From DATLNF01 sp046590575 (GTDB taxonomy: Bacteria; Actinomycetota; Actinomycetes; BP-191): a stretch of 34,342 nucleotides of DNA. The stretch is from positions 1-34,342 of the forward strand of contig JBKJUS010000032.1 of NCBI GenBank assembly GCA_046590575.1, given 5' to 3'. The position numbers were made by a program, and so were the translations under genes. A model generated the notes under the pieces. It was not told the DNA's origin. It did no database searches and saw only the letters and a program-made list of their open reading frames with translations. Positions 7,312-14,988 of the stretch are shown piece by piece (position 1 is the stretch's first letter; every line of letters begins with the position of its first letter).

Positions 7312-8438
7312 CCGACGCGTTGAGCCGCGGGCCGCTGGACGGCCTACGGGTCGTCGAGATGTCAGGGATCGGACCGGTGCCGCTGGCCTGCCGGCTGCTC
7401 GCCGACCTCGGCGCGGTCGTGCTGCGGATCGAGCGGACGAGTGACCGCTCGACGGTCGAGGCCACCGGCCAGGGTGATCTCTACGGCGGCCGCCCTGCGG
7501 TGGCGCTGGACCTCAAGAACGCAGCGGATGTCGCGCTCGCCCGCCGGGCCATAGCCGCGGCCGAGGTCGTCGTCGAGGGCTTCCGCCCCGGTGTGATGGA
7601 GCGCTTGGGGCTCGGTCCCGACGTCGCTCTCGCCGACAATCCGGCGCTCGTCTATCTGCGGATGACCGGATGGGGACAGGACGGTCCGCTCGCCGACCGC
7701 GCTGGACACGACATCAACTACCTCGCCCTTACCGGCGCGCTGCACGCCATTGGCGAGCCTGGCCGGAAGCCGGTCGTGCCCATCAACCTGGTTGGGGATT
7801 TCGGCGGCGGCGCGATGTTCGCCGTCGTCGGCGTCCTGGCCGGAGTGCACGCTGTTCGCGCTGGCGCGCCTGGTCACGTCGTCGACGCGGCGATGGTCGA
7901 CGGTGCTTCGTACCTGCTTTCGATGGCCTACAGCATGCTCGGCGCGGGACGTTGGGTGGACGAGCGCAGCAGCAACCTCTTCGACGGAGGCGCGCCGTTC
8001 TACGACACCTACCGATGCGCCGACGACAAGTGGATAGCGGTCGGCGCACTCGAGCCGCAGTTCTGGGCGACGTTCGTGGAGCGGCTGGGCGTCATGGACC
8101 TTCCATCGCGCGACGACCCGGCCCAATGGCCGGCGTTGCGAGGGCGACTGACGGACATCTTCGCTGGCCGCTCCCGCGACGAGTGGGCTGAGCTCTTCGC
8201 CGGGACCGACGCCTGCGTCAGCCCGGTGCTGTCGTTAACCGAGGCGCCGCTGCATCCGGCGATGACCGCGCGAGCCACCTTCCGGATGGTGGAGGGTCGG
8301 CCCCAGCCCGCGCCGGCGCCGCGCTTCGGGTCATACCCCGCGGACGCGCCGTCGTACGGCGTCGCGGACACGCTCCTGCGCTGGCGGGTCGACGCCTCTC
8401 TCGCCACCGAGCTGACGGCGCGCGAATCCGCTCACTGA
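7308..8438 (+). CDS. Alpha-methylacyl-CoA racemase (CaiB/BaiF family)
   Basis: This 376-residue protein belongs to the class III CoA-transferase fold. Residues match those needed for racemisation in mycobacterial MCR: Arg93 (in EGFRPGV), His134 (in AGHDINY), Asp164 (in GDFGGGAMF) and Glu249 (in GALEPQFW), spaced as in MCR (Arg91, His126, Asp156, Glu241). It should epimerise (2R)- and (2S)-2-methylacyl-CoAs so that branched-chain fatty acids or sterol side chains can enter beta-oxidation. I chose GTG at 7308 because it overlaps the YCII stop by 4 nt. The downstream SDR gene, 58 nt away on the same strand, fits the same pathway. The MCR numbers are recalled, not aligned. Confidence 0.85.
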   Translation: MTDALSRGPLDGLRVVEMSGIGPVPLACRLLADLGAVVLRIERTSDRSTVEATGQGDLYGGRPAVALDLKNAADVALARRAIAAAEVVVEGFRPGVMERLGLGPDVALADNPALVYLRMTGWGQDGPLADRAGHDINYLALTGALHAIGEPGRKPVVPINLVGDFGGGAMFAVVGVLAGVHAVRAGAPGHVVDAAMVDGASYLLSMAYSMLGAGRWVDERSSNLFDGGAPFYDTYRCADDKWIAVGALEPQFWATFVERLGVMDLPSRDDPAQWPALRGRLTDIFAGRSRDEWAELFAGTDACVSPVLSLTEAPLHPAMTARATFRMVEGRPQPAPAPRFGSYPADAPSYGVADTLLRWRVDASLATELTARESAH

Positions 8439-8496
8439 CTGGACCTGATATGCATGAGCAGTCGGCATCGGGCCGACCACATCGACGAGGAGCGGC

Positions 8497-9399
8497 ATGA
8501 GCGGGATCTGCGACGGGCGTGTCGTCGTCATCACGGGTGCGGGCAACGGGATCGGCCGGGCGCACGCGCTGGCCTTCGCTGCCGAAGGTGCATCCGTCGT
8601 GGTCAACGACCTCGGCGGATCCCGTGACGGCAGCGGCGGATCAGCGGGACCGGCTCAGGCAGTTGTCGACGAGATCGTCGCTGCCGGGGGAAAGTCGGTT
8701 GCCCACACCGAGGACATCTCTACCTGGGCCGGCAGCAAGAGCCTCATCGACCTGGCCGTCGAGACGTTTGGCACCCTCGACGTCGTCGTCAACAACGCGG
8801 GGATCCTGCGCGACCGCATGCTCGCCAACATGGAGGAGGCGGAGTGGGACTCCGTCATCGCCGTGCACCTCAAGGGCACCTTCGGCCCGACCCGACACGC
8901 GGCGGCGTACTGGCGTGACAAGTCCAAAGCAGGTGAGGCTGTCGATGCGCGGGTCATCAACACCAGCTCGCCGTCCGGGCTCTTCGGCAACGTCGGACAG
9001 GCCAACTACGGCGCAGCCAAGGCCGGAATCGCCGCGTTCACGGTCATTGCTGCGGCCGAGCTCGGTCGGTACGGCGTGACTGTCAACGCGATCGCACCGA
9101 CCGCGCTGACCCGGATGACCGAAGACCTCGGCATGGTCGCCGAGGCAGCGAAGAACCTCGACCTCGCGCCGGAGACGATCTCGCCGCTCGTCGTCTGGCT
9201 CGGCAGCGCGGCCTCGAAGGCGGTGACTGGCAGGGTCTTCTCGATCTTCGGCAACCGAATCACGGTGGTCGAAGGGTGGGTCAACGGTCCGACCACCGAG
9301 CGGACCGAGCGCTGGACCGCCGGCGAGCTCGGTGAGGTCATGCCCGGGCTCGTCAGCGAGGCCGCACCCAACGCCAACATGCTCGGCGGCCGCACCTAG
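8497..9399 (+). CDS. SDR dehydrogenase, MFE-2/17-beta-HSD4-like (3-hydroxyacyl-CoA dehydrogenase type)
   Basis: This 300-residue classical short-chain dehydrogenase has the NAD-binding motif TGAGNGIG (about 13-20), the VNDLGG segment at the end of the second strand, NNAGILRD and the catalytic set Ser158, Tyr171 and Lys175 (in TSSPSGLFGN and NYGAAK). The NDLGG...R.G.G...A insertion and LRDRMLANM phrase are typical of the dehydrogenase unit of peroxisomal multifunctional enzyme 2. Such enzymes oxidise 3-hydroxyacyl-CoA in beta-oxidation of branched or steroid acyl chains, which agrees with the racemase just upstream. ATG at 8497 is preceded by GACGAGGAG. The hydratase partner is not in the window. 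Confidence 0.85.
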   Translation: MSGICDGRVVVITGAGNGIGRAHALAFAAEGASVVVNDLGGSRDGSGGSAGPAQAVVDEIVAAGGKSVAHTEDISTWAGSKSLIDLAVETFGTLDVVVNNAGILRDRMLANMEEAEWDSVIAVHLKGTFGPTRHAAAYWRDKSKAGEAVDARVINTSSPSGLFGNVGQANYGAAKAGIAAFTVIAAAELGRYGVTVNAIAPTALTRMTEDLGMVAEAAKNLDLAPETISPLVVWLGSAASKAVTGRVFSIFGNRITVVEGWVNGPTTERTERWTAGELGEVMPGLVSEAAPNANMLGGRT

Positions 9400-9415
9400 A
9401 CCAGCAACTGGCGTT

Positions 9416-9583
9416 CTAGTGCGCCGCTCCCAGCCAGGTGAGGACGGCGCGCACCCGGCGGTGCTCGTCGCTGGACGGCTCCAGGCCGAGTTTGGCGAAG
9501 ATCTAGCCGATGTGCCGGTCGACGGTCTTCGGACTGAGCGCAAGCTCGGCGCCGCGGGCTGAGGCGCTAAGCCTGAACTGCAC
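9416..9583 (-). pseudogene. LuxR-family transcriptional regulator remnant, in-frame stop and internal deletion
   Basis: On the minus strand one frame reads RLSASARGAELALSPKTV, then DRHIG, a TAG stop (9505-9503), then IFAKLGLEPSSDEHRRVRAV and a final TWLGAAH before a TAG. This is the C-terminal part of a LuxR-type helix-turn-helix domain, where TVxRHxxxIFxKLGL is the recognition helix region. The stop replaces a residue that is usually Arg or Ala. The usual stretch between LSAREAEV and the second helix is missing, so there is also a deletion. No receiver, ATPase or ligand domain is found upstream. It is most likely a dead gene fragment, cut short next to the inverted repeat at 9593-9643. Confidence 0.75.
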
Positions 9584-9592
9584 GGCGGACTT

Positions 9593-9643
9593 GATCTTTG
9601 AACCCGTGGCTACGGTGCCACGCTGGAGCCGGGTTCAAAGATC
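9593..9643. repeat. Perfect 14-bp inverted repeat with nested hairpin
   Basis: GATCTTTGAACCCG (9593-9606) is matched by its exact reverse complement at 9630-9643, separated by 23 bases. Inside the loop CGTGGC and GCCACG (starting at 9606 and ending near 9622) form a second, 6-bp stem. The element lies between the VOC gene end (9676) and the decayed LuxR fragment, both on the minus strand. It could be a terminator for the VOC transcript, though it lacks a T-run, or a scar of a small mobile element. No target-site duplication is obvious. Confidence 0.6.
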
Positions 9644-9675
9644 ACGACGCGGAGGCCGACGCGCTAGGCCGACGC

Positions 9676-10179
9676 TCACACGGAGATGCCAACACCGCCG
9701 CGGGTCGAGCCGCCGTACCGCGCCTTCTCGCGGTCCAGGTCGAGCGGCTTGATCGAGGCAGCCGCAGTGAGCGTTGCGTCGTCGAGCAGGTCGGCCGGGA
9801 TGAGCCAGACGACCTCGAACTCCAGGCCGTCCGGGTCACGGCCGTAAAGACTCTTCGTTGTGCCGTGGTCCGAGGCACCCACCAGCGCTCCGACATCGGC
9901 GAGCATCCGCATATGCCGCTCAAGCTCGTCGAGAGTGTCGACCTCCCACGCCAGGTGGTAGAGACCCACGGTCGATCTTCCGGCCGCGGAGTCTGCCGCC
10001 GCCGCGCCTACTTCGAAAAGTCCGAGGTCATGGTCATTGGTCGAGTCCGGGGCCTGGAAGAAGGCCATCCCCGGACGCCGGGACTTGACCCGAAAGCCAA
10101 GCACGTCTTGGTAGAAGGCGATGCTCCGCTCGATGTCCCGGACGTAGAGCACCGCGTGGTTCAACCGATGGATTCCCAT
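9676..10179 (-). CDS. VOC family dioxygenase-like protein (catechol 2,3-dioxygenase/glyoxalase type)
   Basis: This 167-residue protein has the metal-site pattern of extradiol dioxygenase-like VOC proteins: His in LNHAVLYVRDIERSIAFYQD, His in LYHLAWEVDTLDEL and Glu in DPDGLEFEVVW. A 2-His-1-Glu Fe(II) or other divalent metal site is therefore likely. Segments SLYGRDPDG and a C-terminal helix (DREKARYGG) are typical of glyoxalase-like members of this length. The substrate is unknown. The ATG at 10179 is 18 bp from the divergent argA start. A minus-strand TACCGT (10192-10187) lies 7 nt before the ATG, so transcription is probably leaderless from a promoter shared with argA. No ribosome binding site is seen. 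Confidence 0.82.
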   Translation of the reverse strand: MGIHRLNHAVLYVRDIERSIAFYQDVLGFRVKSRRPGMAFFQAPDSTNDHDLGLFEVGAAAADSAAGRSTVGLYHLAWEVDTLDELERHMRMLADVGALVGASDHGTTKSLYGRDPDGLEFEVVWLIPADLLDDATLTAAASIKPLDLDREKARYGGSTRGGVGISV

Positions 10180-10197
10180 GGTGGATACGGTAACCCC
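10180..10197. promoter_or_regulatory. Bidirectional promoter with overlapping -10 elements (VOC gene / argA)
   Basis: Only 18 bp separate the two divergent start codons. The heptamer TACGGTA (10186-10192) gives TACGGT for the plus strand and TACCGT for the minus strand, both fitting TANNNT. The plus box ends 6 nt before the GTG at 10198 and the minus box ends 7 nt before the ATG at 10179. Both mRNAs would be leaderless, and both -35 regions would lie inside the opposite coding sequence. Use of this promoter in both directions is inferred. Confidence 0.5.
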
Positions 10198-10695
10198 GTG
10201 GCTGCTCTGGTACGGCGTGCGCGCACTGACGATGTGCCGTCCATCCGCGCGCTGGTCGACACCTATGCCCGCGACGCCACCCTGCTCGACAAGGCCACCG
10301 TGACCCTCTACGAGGACGTCCAGGAGTTCTGGGTCGCCGAGCAGGACAGCCGGACAGTGGCGTGTGGAGCGCTGCACGTCCTGTGGCGCGACCTCGCCGA
10401 GGTACGCACCCTGGCCGTCGACCCACAACTCCGCAAGACCGGCCTCGGCACCGCCGTGCTCTCGCGACTGCTCGATACCGCGCGCGAGCTGGGGATCGAG
10501 CGGGTCTTCTGCCTGACGTTCGCGACCGACTTCTTCGCCCGGCACGGCTTCGCGCCGATCGAGGGGATACCGGTCGAGCGCGGCGTCTACGACGAGCTGG
10601 TGCAGTCCTACGACGAAGGGGTCGCGGAGTTCCTCGACCTTGAACGAGTGAAGCCCAACACGCTCGGCAATTCCCGGATGTTGCTGACCCTCTGA
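10198..10695 (+). CDS. argA: Amino-acid N-acetyltransferase, short actinobacterial ArgA type
   Basis: This 165-residue GNAT protein closely follows the short N-acetylglutamate synthase of mycobacteria (Rv2747 type). Shared segments are VRRARTDDVPSIRALVDTYA, VQEFWVAEQD, CGALHVLWRDLAEVRTLAVD, the acetyl-CoA loop RKTGLGTAVL, TFATDFFARHGF and the end FLDLERVKPNTLGNSRMLL. It acetylates glutamate (or glutamine) with acetyl-CoA, the first step of arginine synthesis. It lacks the amino-acid-kinase domain of classical ArgA, as expected for this type. GTG at 10198 is chosen because the family starts with the basic strand here and a -10 box lies 6 nt upstream. A SnoaL-like gene follows after 17 nt. Confidence 0.88.
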   Translation: MAALVRRARTDDVPSIRALVDTYARDATLLDKATVTLYEDVQEFWVAEQDSRTVACGALHVLWRDLAEVRTLAVDPQLRKTGLGTAVLSRLLDTARELGIERVFCLTFATDFFARHGFAPIEGIPVERGVYDELVQSYDEGVAEFLDLERVKPNTLGNSRMLLTL

Positions 10696-10712
10696 CGGAG
10701 GCGAACCGGCCC

Positions 10713-11171
10713 ATGGCGAAGAGCGAGGCTGTTCTCGAGCAGTATCGGCGCGAGTTCACTGCCGAGGGCTACACCCGGATCCGCGAGCTCTACAAAGCGC
10801 ACAGCCGGGCTGAGGACGCGCGCGACGTCCCAGGTCTGCTGGCGACGCTGACATCGGACTGCGTCTATGAGCTGGTTCAGACCGGCCATCGGTGGGAAGG
10901 CCACGACGGCGCCGCCCGGTTCTACGGGGAGCTGCTCGGCGGCTTTCCGGACGTCGTCTTCGACCTCCAGCACATCGTCATCGGCCCCCAAGGGGTCTAC
11001 GAGGAAGCGGTCGTGACCGGCACCTGGAAGCAGGACTGGCTCGGCCAGCCGGCGTCCGGCCTGGCGATGACCTGGCGGGTTTCTATCCTTTTCCCCTACG
11101 ACCCGGTGGCCGGCCTCTTCACCGGCGAACGGGTGTACGTCGACGACGTGGGGCGGTTCATCCGTTCATGA
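10713..11171 (+). CDS. SnoaL/NTF2-like protein
   Basis: This 152-residue protein has the NTF2-like cone fold pattern: a helical start (EGYTRIRELYKAHSRAEDAR), D-V-P-GLLATLTSDCVYELV, GHDGAARFYGELLGGFPDVVFD and a C-terminal sheet with EEAVVTGTWKQDW and FTGERVYVDDVGRF. SnoaL-like proteins include polyketide cyclases, hydratases and many of unknown role; the residues do not settle which. The ATG at 10713 has GGAGG 11 nt upstream, a longer gap than usual. It lies 17 nt after argA, and its stop overlaps the start of the metallo-beta-lactamase-fold gene by ATGA, so the three are probably one operon. Confidence 0.78.
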   Translation: MAKSEAVLEQYRREFTAEGYTRIRELYKAHSRAEDARDVPGLLATLTSDCVYELVQTGHRWEGHDGAARFYGELLGGFPDVVFDLQHIVIGPQGVYEEAVVTGTWKQDWLGQPASGLAMTWRVSILFPYDPVAGLFTGERVYVDDVGRFIRS

Positions 11172-12526
11172 CGGTCGCCACACACGTCGTACGCCGAGGG
11201 CTGCTCTTCCTTGCCGTGATGGCGGCGGTCGTTGCTCCGCTGCCGGCCATGACCGCGTCGGGGCAGATCGGTGGACCTCGTCGGGTGCCGATAGCCGACT
11301 TCACGCCGCTACCGCCGGCCCGCGCGGTGTCCGCGCAGGCCGCAGCGTTGCGCGACCGCCTGCTCGGCGATCGCTGGGACGATCCCGACTACGTCACCCT
11401 GCACTGGGTCGGCGTCAGCTCTTTCATCATCACCATCGGCGGGCACCTCGTGCTCTTTGACGCGTGGGAGATCATCGGGGCGGTCGAGGACTACCTGCCG
11501 ATCGGGCGAGAGGAGCTGGCTGGTCTCGCACCCGAGGCAGTGCTGGTCGGCCACGGTCACTTCGACCATGCCGGCGATCTCGGCTACGTCGCGGGCCTCG
11601 CCAAGTCGGTTGTCGTGGGCAGCGACGAGATCTGCACAGTCGGCGAGCAGGGAGCTGTGCGGGAAGGTGTCGGCACCGACTTCACCTGCGCGGTGACCGG
11701 GACGATGACCGCTCCAGCGCCAGGGGTTGCACAACAACTGCGGCTCTTCGCTGACCTCCCCGCCCTCACGGTGCTGCAGCACATCCACTCCGCCGCGACG
11801 CCTCCCGGCAACGGCAACGAGCCAGACCCCTTCGTCCCGGTGATGGACCTCCAGCCGTACATCGACCACTTCCAGGACAACCCGGCAGAGCTCGCCCGCT
11901 TCCTCGCCCAGCAGGAGGAGAGCAATCAGGGCGGCACGTGGCTCTACCACTTCCGCATCGGTGACTTCACCCTCCTCGTCGGCGACTCGGCCGGACCGAT
12001 CTTCTCCGCTCCGGAGGTCCGCAAGGCGTTGGACTCCCTCCCCGGCTGCGTCGACGTGCTGGCCAACGCGATCCTCGGCTTCGACCAGCCGGTGTCCGGC
12101 CTGCAGGACCCGCGGCTGTACGTCGAGAACGTGCATCCGAAGGTCTTCGTGCCGACACACGGCGACGCCTGGGCGCCGGCGATCTCGGCTGGTCAGGAGC
12201 AGTACCGCGCCAAGCTCGCCGCAGAACTCGCAACCCTGCCGAACCCGCCGGAGGTGGACCACCTCGTCGACCCACAGGACTACCTCGTCGAGCGGGCCTA
12301 CCGCGTCGACGACCCACGCTGGGTGCCTCCGATGCCCGGCTCGGGCTGTGCCGCCCGGTCCGCAGCGCCACCCGTCAACCCCCGACCGGTGCCGGCTGTC
12401 CCGTCGCCGGCGGCCGGCCCGCTGCCGAGCACCGGCGGCTGGACCCCCGCTGCCGCTGTCGCAGCCCTACTGGTACTCGCTGCGAGCGCCGCGCACAGAC
12501 TTCGACGCCGGCATGTGATGGGGTAG
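11168..12526 (+). CDS. Exported metallo-beta-lactamase-fold hydrolase with LPXTG cell-wall signal
   Basis: The product has 452 residues. Residues 1-33 look like a signal peptide (VVRRGLLFLAVMAAVVAPLP). The metal-binding motif HGHFDH is at 129-134 (His129, His131, Asp133, His134), with later candidate ligands in QHIHS and PTHGDAW, so a two-metal hydrolase of the UlaG/MBL-fold type is likely. The C-terminus holds LPSTGG (419-424), a hydrophobic stretch WTPAAAVAALLVLAASAAH and a basic RLRRRH tail, which is a sortase sorting signal. The mature enzyme is probably attached to the cell wall. The substrate is unknown. Its start overlaps the SnoaL stop by 4 nt. No sortase gene is in the window. Confidence 0.8.
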   Translation: MTVATHVVRRGLLFLAVMAAVVAPLPAMTASGQIGGPRRVPIADFTPLPPARAVSAQAAALRDRLLGDRWDDPDYVTLHWVGVSSFIITIGGHLVLFDAWEIIGAVEDYLPIGREELAGLAPEAVLVGHGHFDHAGDLGYVAGLAKSVVVGSDEICTVGEQGAVREGVGTDFTCAVTGTMTAPAPGVAQQLRLFADLPALTVLQHIHSAATPPGNGNEPDPFVPVMDLQPYIDHFQDNPAELARFLAQQEESNQGGTWLYHFRIGDFTLLVGDSAGPIFSAPEVRKALDSLPGCVDVLANAILGFDQPVSGLQDPRLYVENVHPKVFVPTHGDAWAPAISAGQEQYRAKLAAELATLPNPPEVDHLVDPQDYLVERAYRVDDPRWVPPMPGSGCAARSAAPPVNPRPVPAVPSPAAGPLPSTGGWTPAAAVAALLVLAASAAHRLRRRHVMG

Positions 12527-12556
12527 GCCCGGTCCGGTCGACGGAGGAGGTCACGA

Positions 12557-13795
12557 GTGGCGCGACAGCCCAACGTGCTGGCGATGGTGCTCGCCGGCGG
12601 CGAGGGCAAGCGGCTAGCGCCGTTGACCGCCGACCGGGCGAAGCCCGCGGTCCCCTTCGGCGGCAACTACCGCCTGGTCGACTTCGTACTGTCCAACCTC
12701 GTCAACGGCGGTCTGCTGCGCATCGTCGTGCTCACCCAATACAAGAGCCACAGCCTGGACCGGCACATCACGCAGACCTGGCGCCTCTCCCCCGTCCTGG
12801 GCAACTACGTCGCCCCTGTCCCGGCACAGATGCGGCACGGCCCGCACTGGTTCTCCGGGTCCGCTGACGCGATCTTCCAGAACCTCAACTTGATCTACGA
12901 CGAGCGCCCGGAGCACATCTGCGTCTTTGGCGCTGACCACATCTACCGCATGGATCCGCAGCAGATGATCGCCCAGCACGTCGAGTCCGGCGCGGCCGTC
13001 ACGGTCGCCGGAATCCGGGTGCCGATCGCGCAGGCGAGCGAGTTCGGCATCATCGAGACCGACGGCGGGACGACGATCACCGGCTTCCAGGAGAAGCCGG
13101 CGCAGGCGACCGGGCTGGCCGATGCTCCCCACGAGGTCTACGCCTCGATGGGCAACTACGTCTTCACGACGGAGAGCCTCATCCAGGCCGTCACGGCCGA
13201 CGCTGCCGTCGACACGAGCAACAACGACCTGGGCGGCAACATCATCCCGATGATGGTGGAACACGGAGGTGCGCAGGTATACGACTTCGCCCGCAACGAG
13301 ATCCCGGGATCCGAGGAACGCGACCACGGTTACTGGCGGGACGTCGGGACGCTCGACGCCTACTACGACGCGCACATGGACCTCGTATCCGTCCACCCGA
13401 TCTTCAACCTCTACAACGAGAGCTGGCCCATCTACTCCTGGCAGGGCACCGTTGCGCCCGCCAAGTTCGTGTTCGACGAGGAGGGACGTCGAGGCACCGC
13501 GCTCAACTCGATCGTGAGCCCGGGGGTGATCGTCTCGGGTGGCACGGTCCGTCGGTCGGTACTCGGTCCACGCACGCATGTGGGGGCTGGCGCCCTCGTT
13601 GAAGGTTCGGTGCTCATGGACAGCGTGCGAGTAGGCGAAGGTGCCATCGTGCGCAATGCCATTCTGGACAAGAACATCGAAGTTCCCCCGGGCGCGCGCA
13701 TCGGCGTCGACCCGGTCGTCGACAGGGAGCACTACACCGTCTCCGATGGCGGCATCGTGGTCATCGGCAAGCACCAGAGCGTGGTAGCCCCGTGA
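12557..13795 (+). CDS. glgC: Glucose-1-phosphate adenylyltransferase GlgC
   Basis: This 412-residue cytoplasmic enzyme makes ADP-glucose from ATP and glucose-1-phosphate, the donor for glycogen and maltose-1-phosphate synthesis. Visible motifs are VLAGGEGKRLAPLTADRAKP (nucleotide-binding signature), YRLVDFVLSN, HWFSGSADAIFQN, FGADHIYRMD, the sugar-phosphate segment FQEKPAQ and HGYWRDVGTLDAYYDAH. A left-handed beta-helix with hexapeptide repeats forms the last third. The length is standard. The GTG at 12557 is preceded by GGAGGAGG. Its stop overlaps the glgA start by GTGA. In mycobacteria the two genes are divergent; here they are in one direction and coupled. Confidence 0.95.
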   Translation: MARQPNVLAMVLAGGEGKRLAPLTADRAKPAVPFGGNYRLVDFVLSNLVNGGLLRIVVLTQYKSHSLDRHITQTWRLSPVLGNYVAPVPAQMRHGPHWFSGSADAIFQNLNLIYDERPEHICVFGADHIYRMDPQQMIAQHVESGAAVTVAGIRVPIAQASEFGIIETDGGTTITGFQEKPAQATGLADAPHEVYASMGNYVFTTESLIQAVTADAAVDTSNNDLGGNIIPMMVEHGGAQVYDFARNEIPGSEERDHGYWRDVGTLDAYYDAHMDLVSVHPIFNLYNESWPIYSWQGTVAPAKFVFDEEGRRGTALNSIVSPGVIVSGGTVRRSVLGPRTHVGAGALVEGSVLMDSVRVGEGAIVRNAILDKNIEVPPGARIGVDPVVDREHYTVSDGGIVVIGKHQSVVAP

Positions 13796-14988
13796 GGGTT
13801 GGGCTTCTCACCCGGGAGTACCCGCCCGAGGTGTACGGCGGTGCGGGCGTCCACGTCGAGTACCTCTCCCGGGAGCTCGCTCGGCTGGGCGATGTCGACG
13901 TCGCCGTGCACTGCTTCGGCCAGCCCCGCGAGGACCCCCTCGTGGCCAGGTCCTACCAACCATGGGAGGAGATCCCCGCCGACGGGCCGCACGCAGCAGT
14001 GCTGCGCACCCTCTCCGTCGATATCGCGATGGCCGCTCACCTTGGGCAGGTCGACGTCGTGCACAGCCATACCTGGTACGCCAACTTCGCCGGCCACCTC
14101 GCAGCATTGGCGTACGACGTTCCCCATGTCGTGACAACCCACAGCCTCGAGCCGTTGCGCCCGTGGAAGGCAGAGCAGCTCGCCGGCGGCTACGCCGTGT
14201 CGAAGTTCTGTGAGCGCACAGCCATCGAGGGCGCCGACGCCGTCATTGCCGTGTCCGCGGGCATGCGCGGCGACGTCCTGGCGCACTACCCCGACATCGA
14301 CGCGGCCCGGGTCCACATCGTGCACAACGGCGTCGACACTGCGGAGTACGCGCCGGACAGGCGGACCGACGTCGTCCTCGGGCTCGGTCTCGACGCCACT
14401 CGACCCATCGTCGTCTTCGTCGGTCGAATCGCCCGCCAGAAGGGCATCGTCCATCTCCTCGATGCTGCGGAGCTCTTCGACCCAGCCGTCCAGCTGGTGC
14501 TCTGCGCCGGGTCGCCGGACACCCCCGAGATCGGCACGGAGGTCAGCGAGCACGTCGCCGGACTGAAGAGCCGGGGCCACTCGGTCACCTGGATCCGGGA
14601 GATGCTGCCGCGGCCAGAGCTCATCCAGCTGCTGAGCAACGCGGTCGGTTTCGTCTGCCCGTCGATCTACGAGCCGTTCGGCTTGGTCAACGTCGAGGCG
14701 ATGGCCTGCGGGGCCGCAGTCATCGCGAGCAGCATCGGAGGGATCCCGGAGATCGTCGTGGACGGCGAGACCGGCTATCTCGTCGACTTTGAGAAGTCCG
14801 ACGACGCGTACGGCAGCCCGGCGAATCCGGCCGCCTTCGCCGCTGCGCTCGCCGACCGGGTGAACGCGTTGGTCGCGGACCCGACCCACGCTCGGGCGAT
14901 GGGCCGGGCCGGTCGGGAACGAGCCGTTGCGTCGTTCGGCTGGGCTTCCATCGCGGCGCAAACAGCCGAGGTCTACCGCTCGTTATGA
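13792..14988 (+). CDS. glgA: Glycogen synthase, corynebacterial type (GlgA/GlgM)
   Basis: This 398-residue GT-B glycosyltransferase starts with LLTREYPPEVYGGAGVHVEY, the hallmark of the corynebacterial-type glycogen synthase family. The C-terminal half has VFVGRIARQKG and the E-x7-E motif in IYEPFGLVNVEAMACG. In Mycobacterium tuberculosis the homologue (GlgM) uses ADP-glucose and glucose-1-phosphate to make maltose-1-phosphate for the GlgE pathway; either activity is possible here. Coupling to glgC by a 4-nt overlap assures supply of ADP-glucose. The stop overlaps a tiny downstream gene by ATGA, which links glycogen metabolism with galT/galK in one transcript. GTG 13792 is the only start that fits the family N-terminus. 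Confidence 0.93.
   Translation: MRVGLLTREYPPEVYGGAGVHVEYLSRELARLGDVDVAVHCFGQPREDPLVARSYQPWEEIPADGPHAAVLRTLSVDIAMAAHLGQVDVVHSHTWYANFAGHLAALAYDVPHVVTTHSLEPLRPWKAEQLAGGYAVSKFCERTAIEGADAVIAVSAGMRGDVLAHYPDIDAARVHIVHNGVDTAEYAPDRRTDVVLGLGLDATRPIVVFVGRIARQKGIVHLLDAAELFDPAVQLVLCAGSPDTPEIGTEVSEHVAGLKSRGHSVTWIREMLPRPELIQLLSNAVGFVCPSIYEPFGLVNVEAMACGAAVIASSIGGIPEIVVDGETGYLVDFEKSDDAYGSPANPAAFAAALADRVNALVADPTHARAMGRAGRERAVASFGWASIAAQTAEVYRSL

Noticed and set aside
9630..9643. GGTTCAA resembling a tRNA T-loop, possible tRNA or attachment site
   Set aside because: No acceptor, D or anticodon stems can be built around it; the inverted repeat explains the sequence better.
12614..13774. Long open frame of 386 codons antisense to glgC
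   Set aside because: It mirrors glgC exactly, has no family features, and arises from the GC-rich third positions of the real gene.
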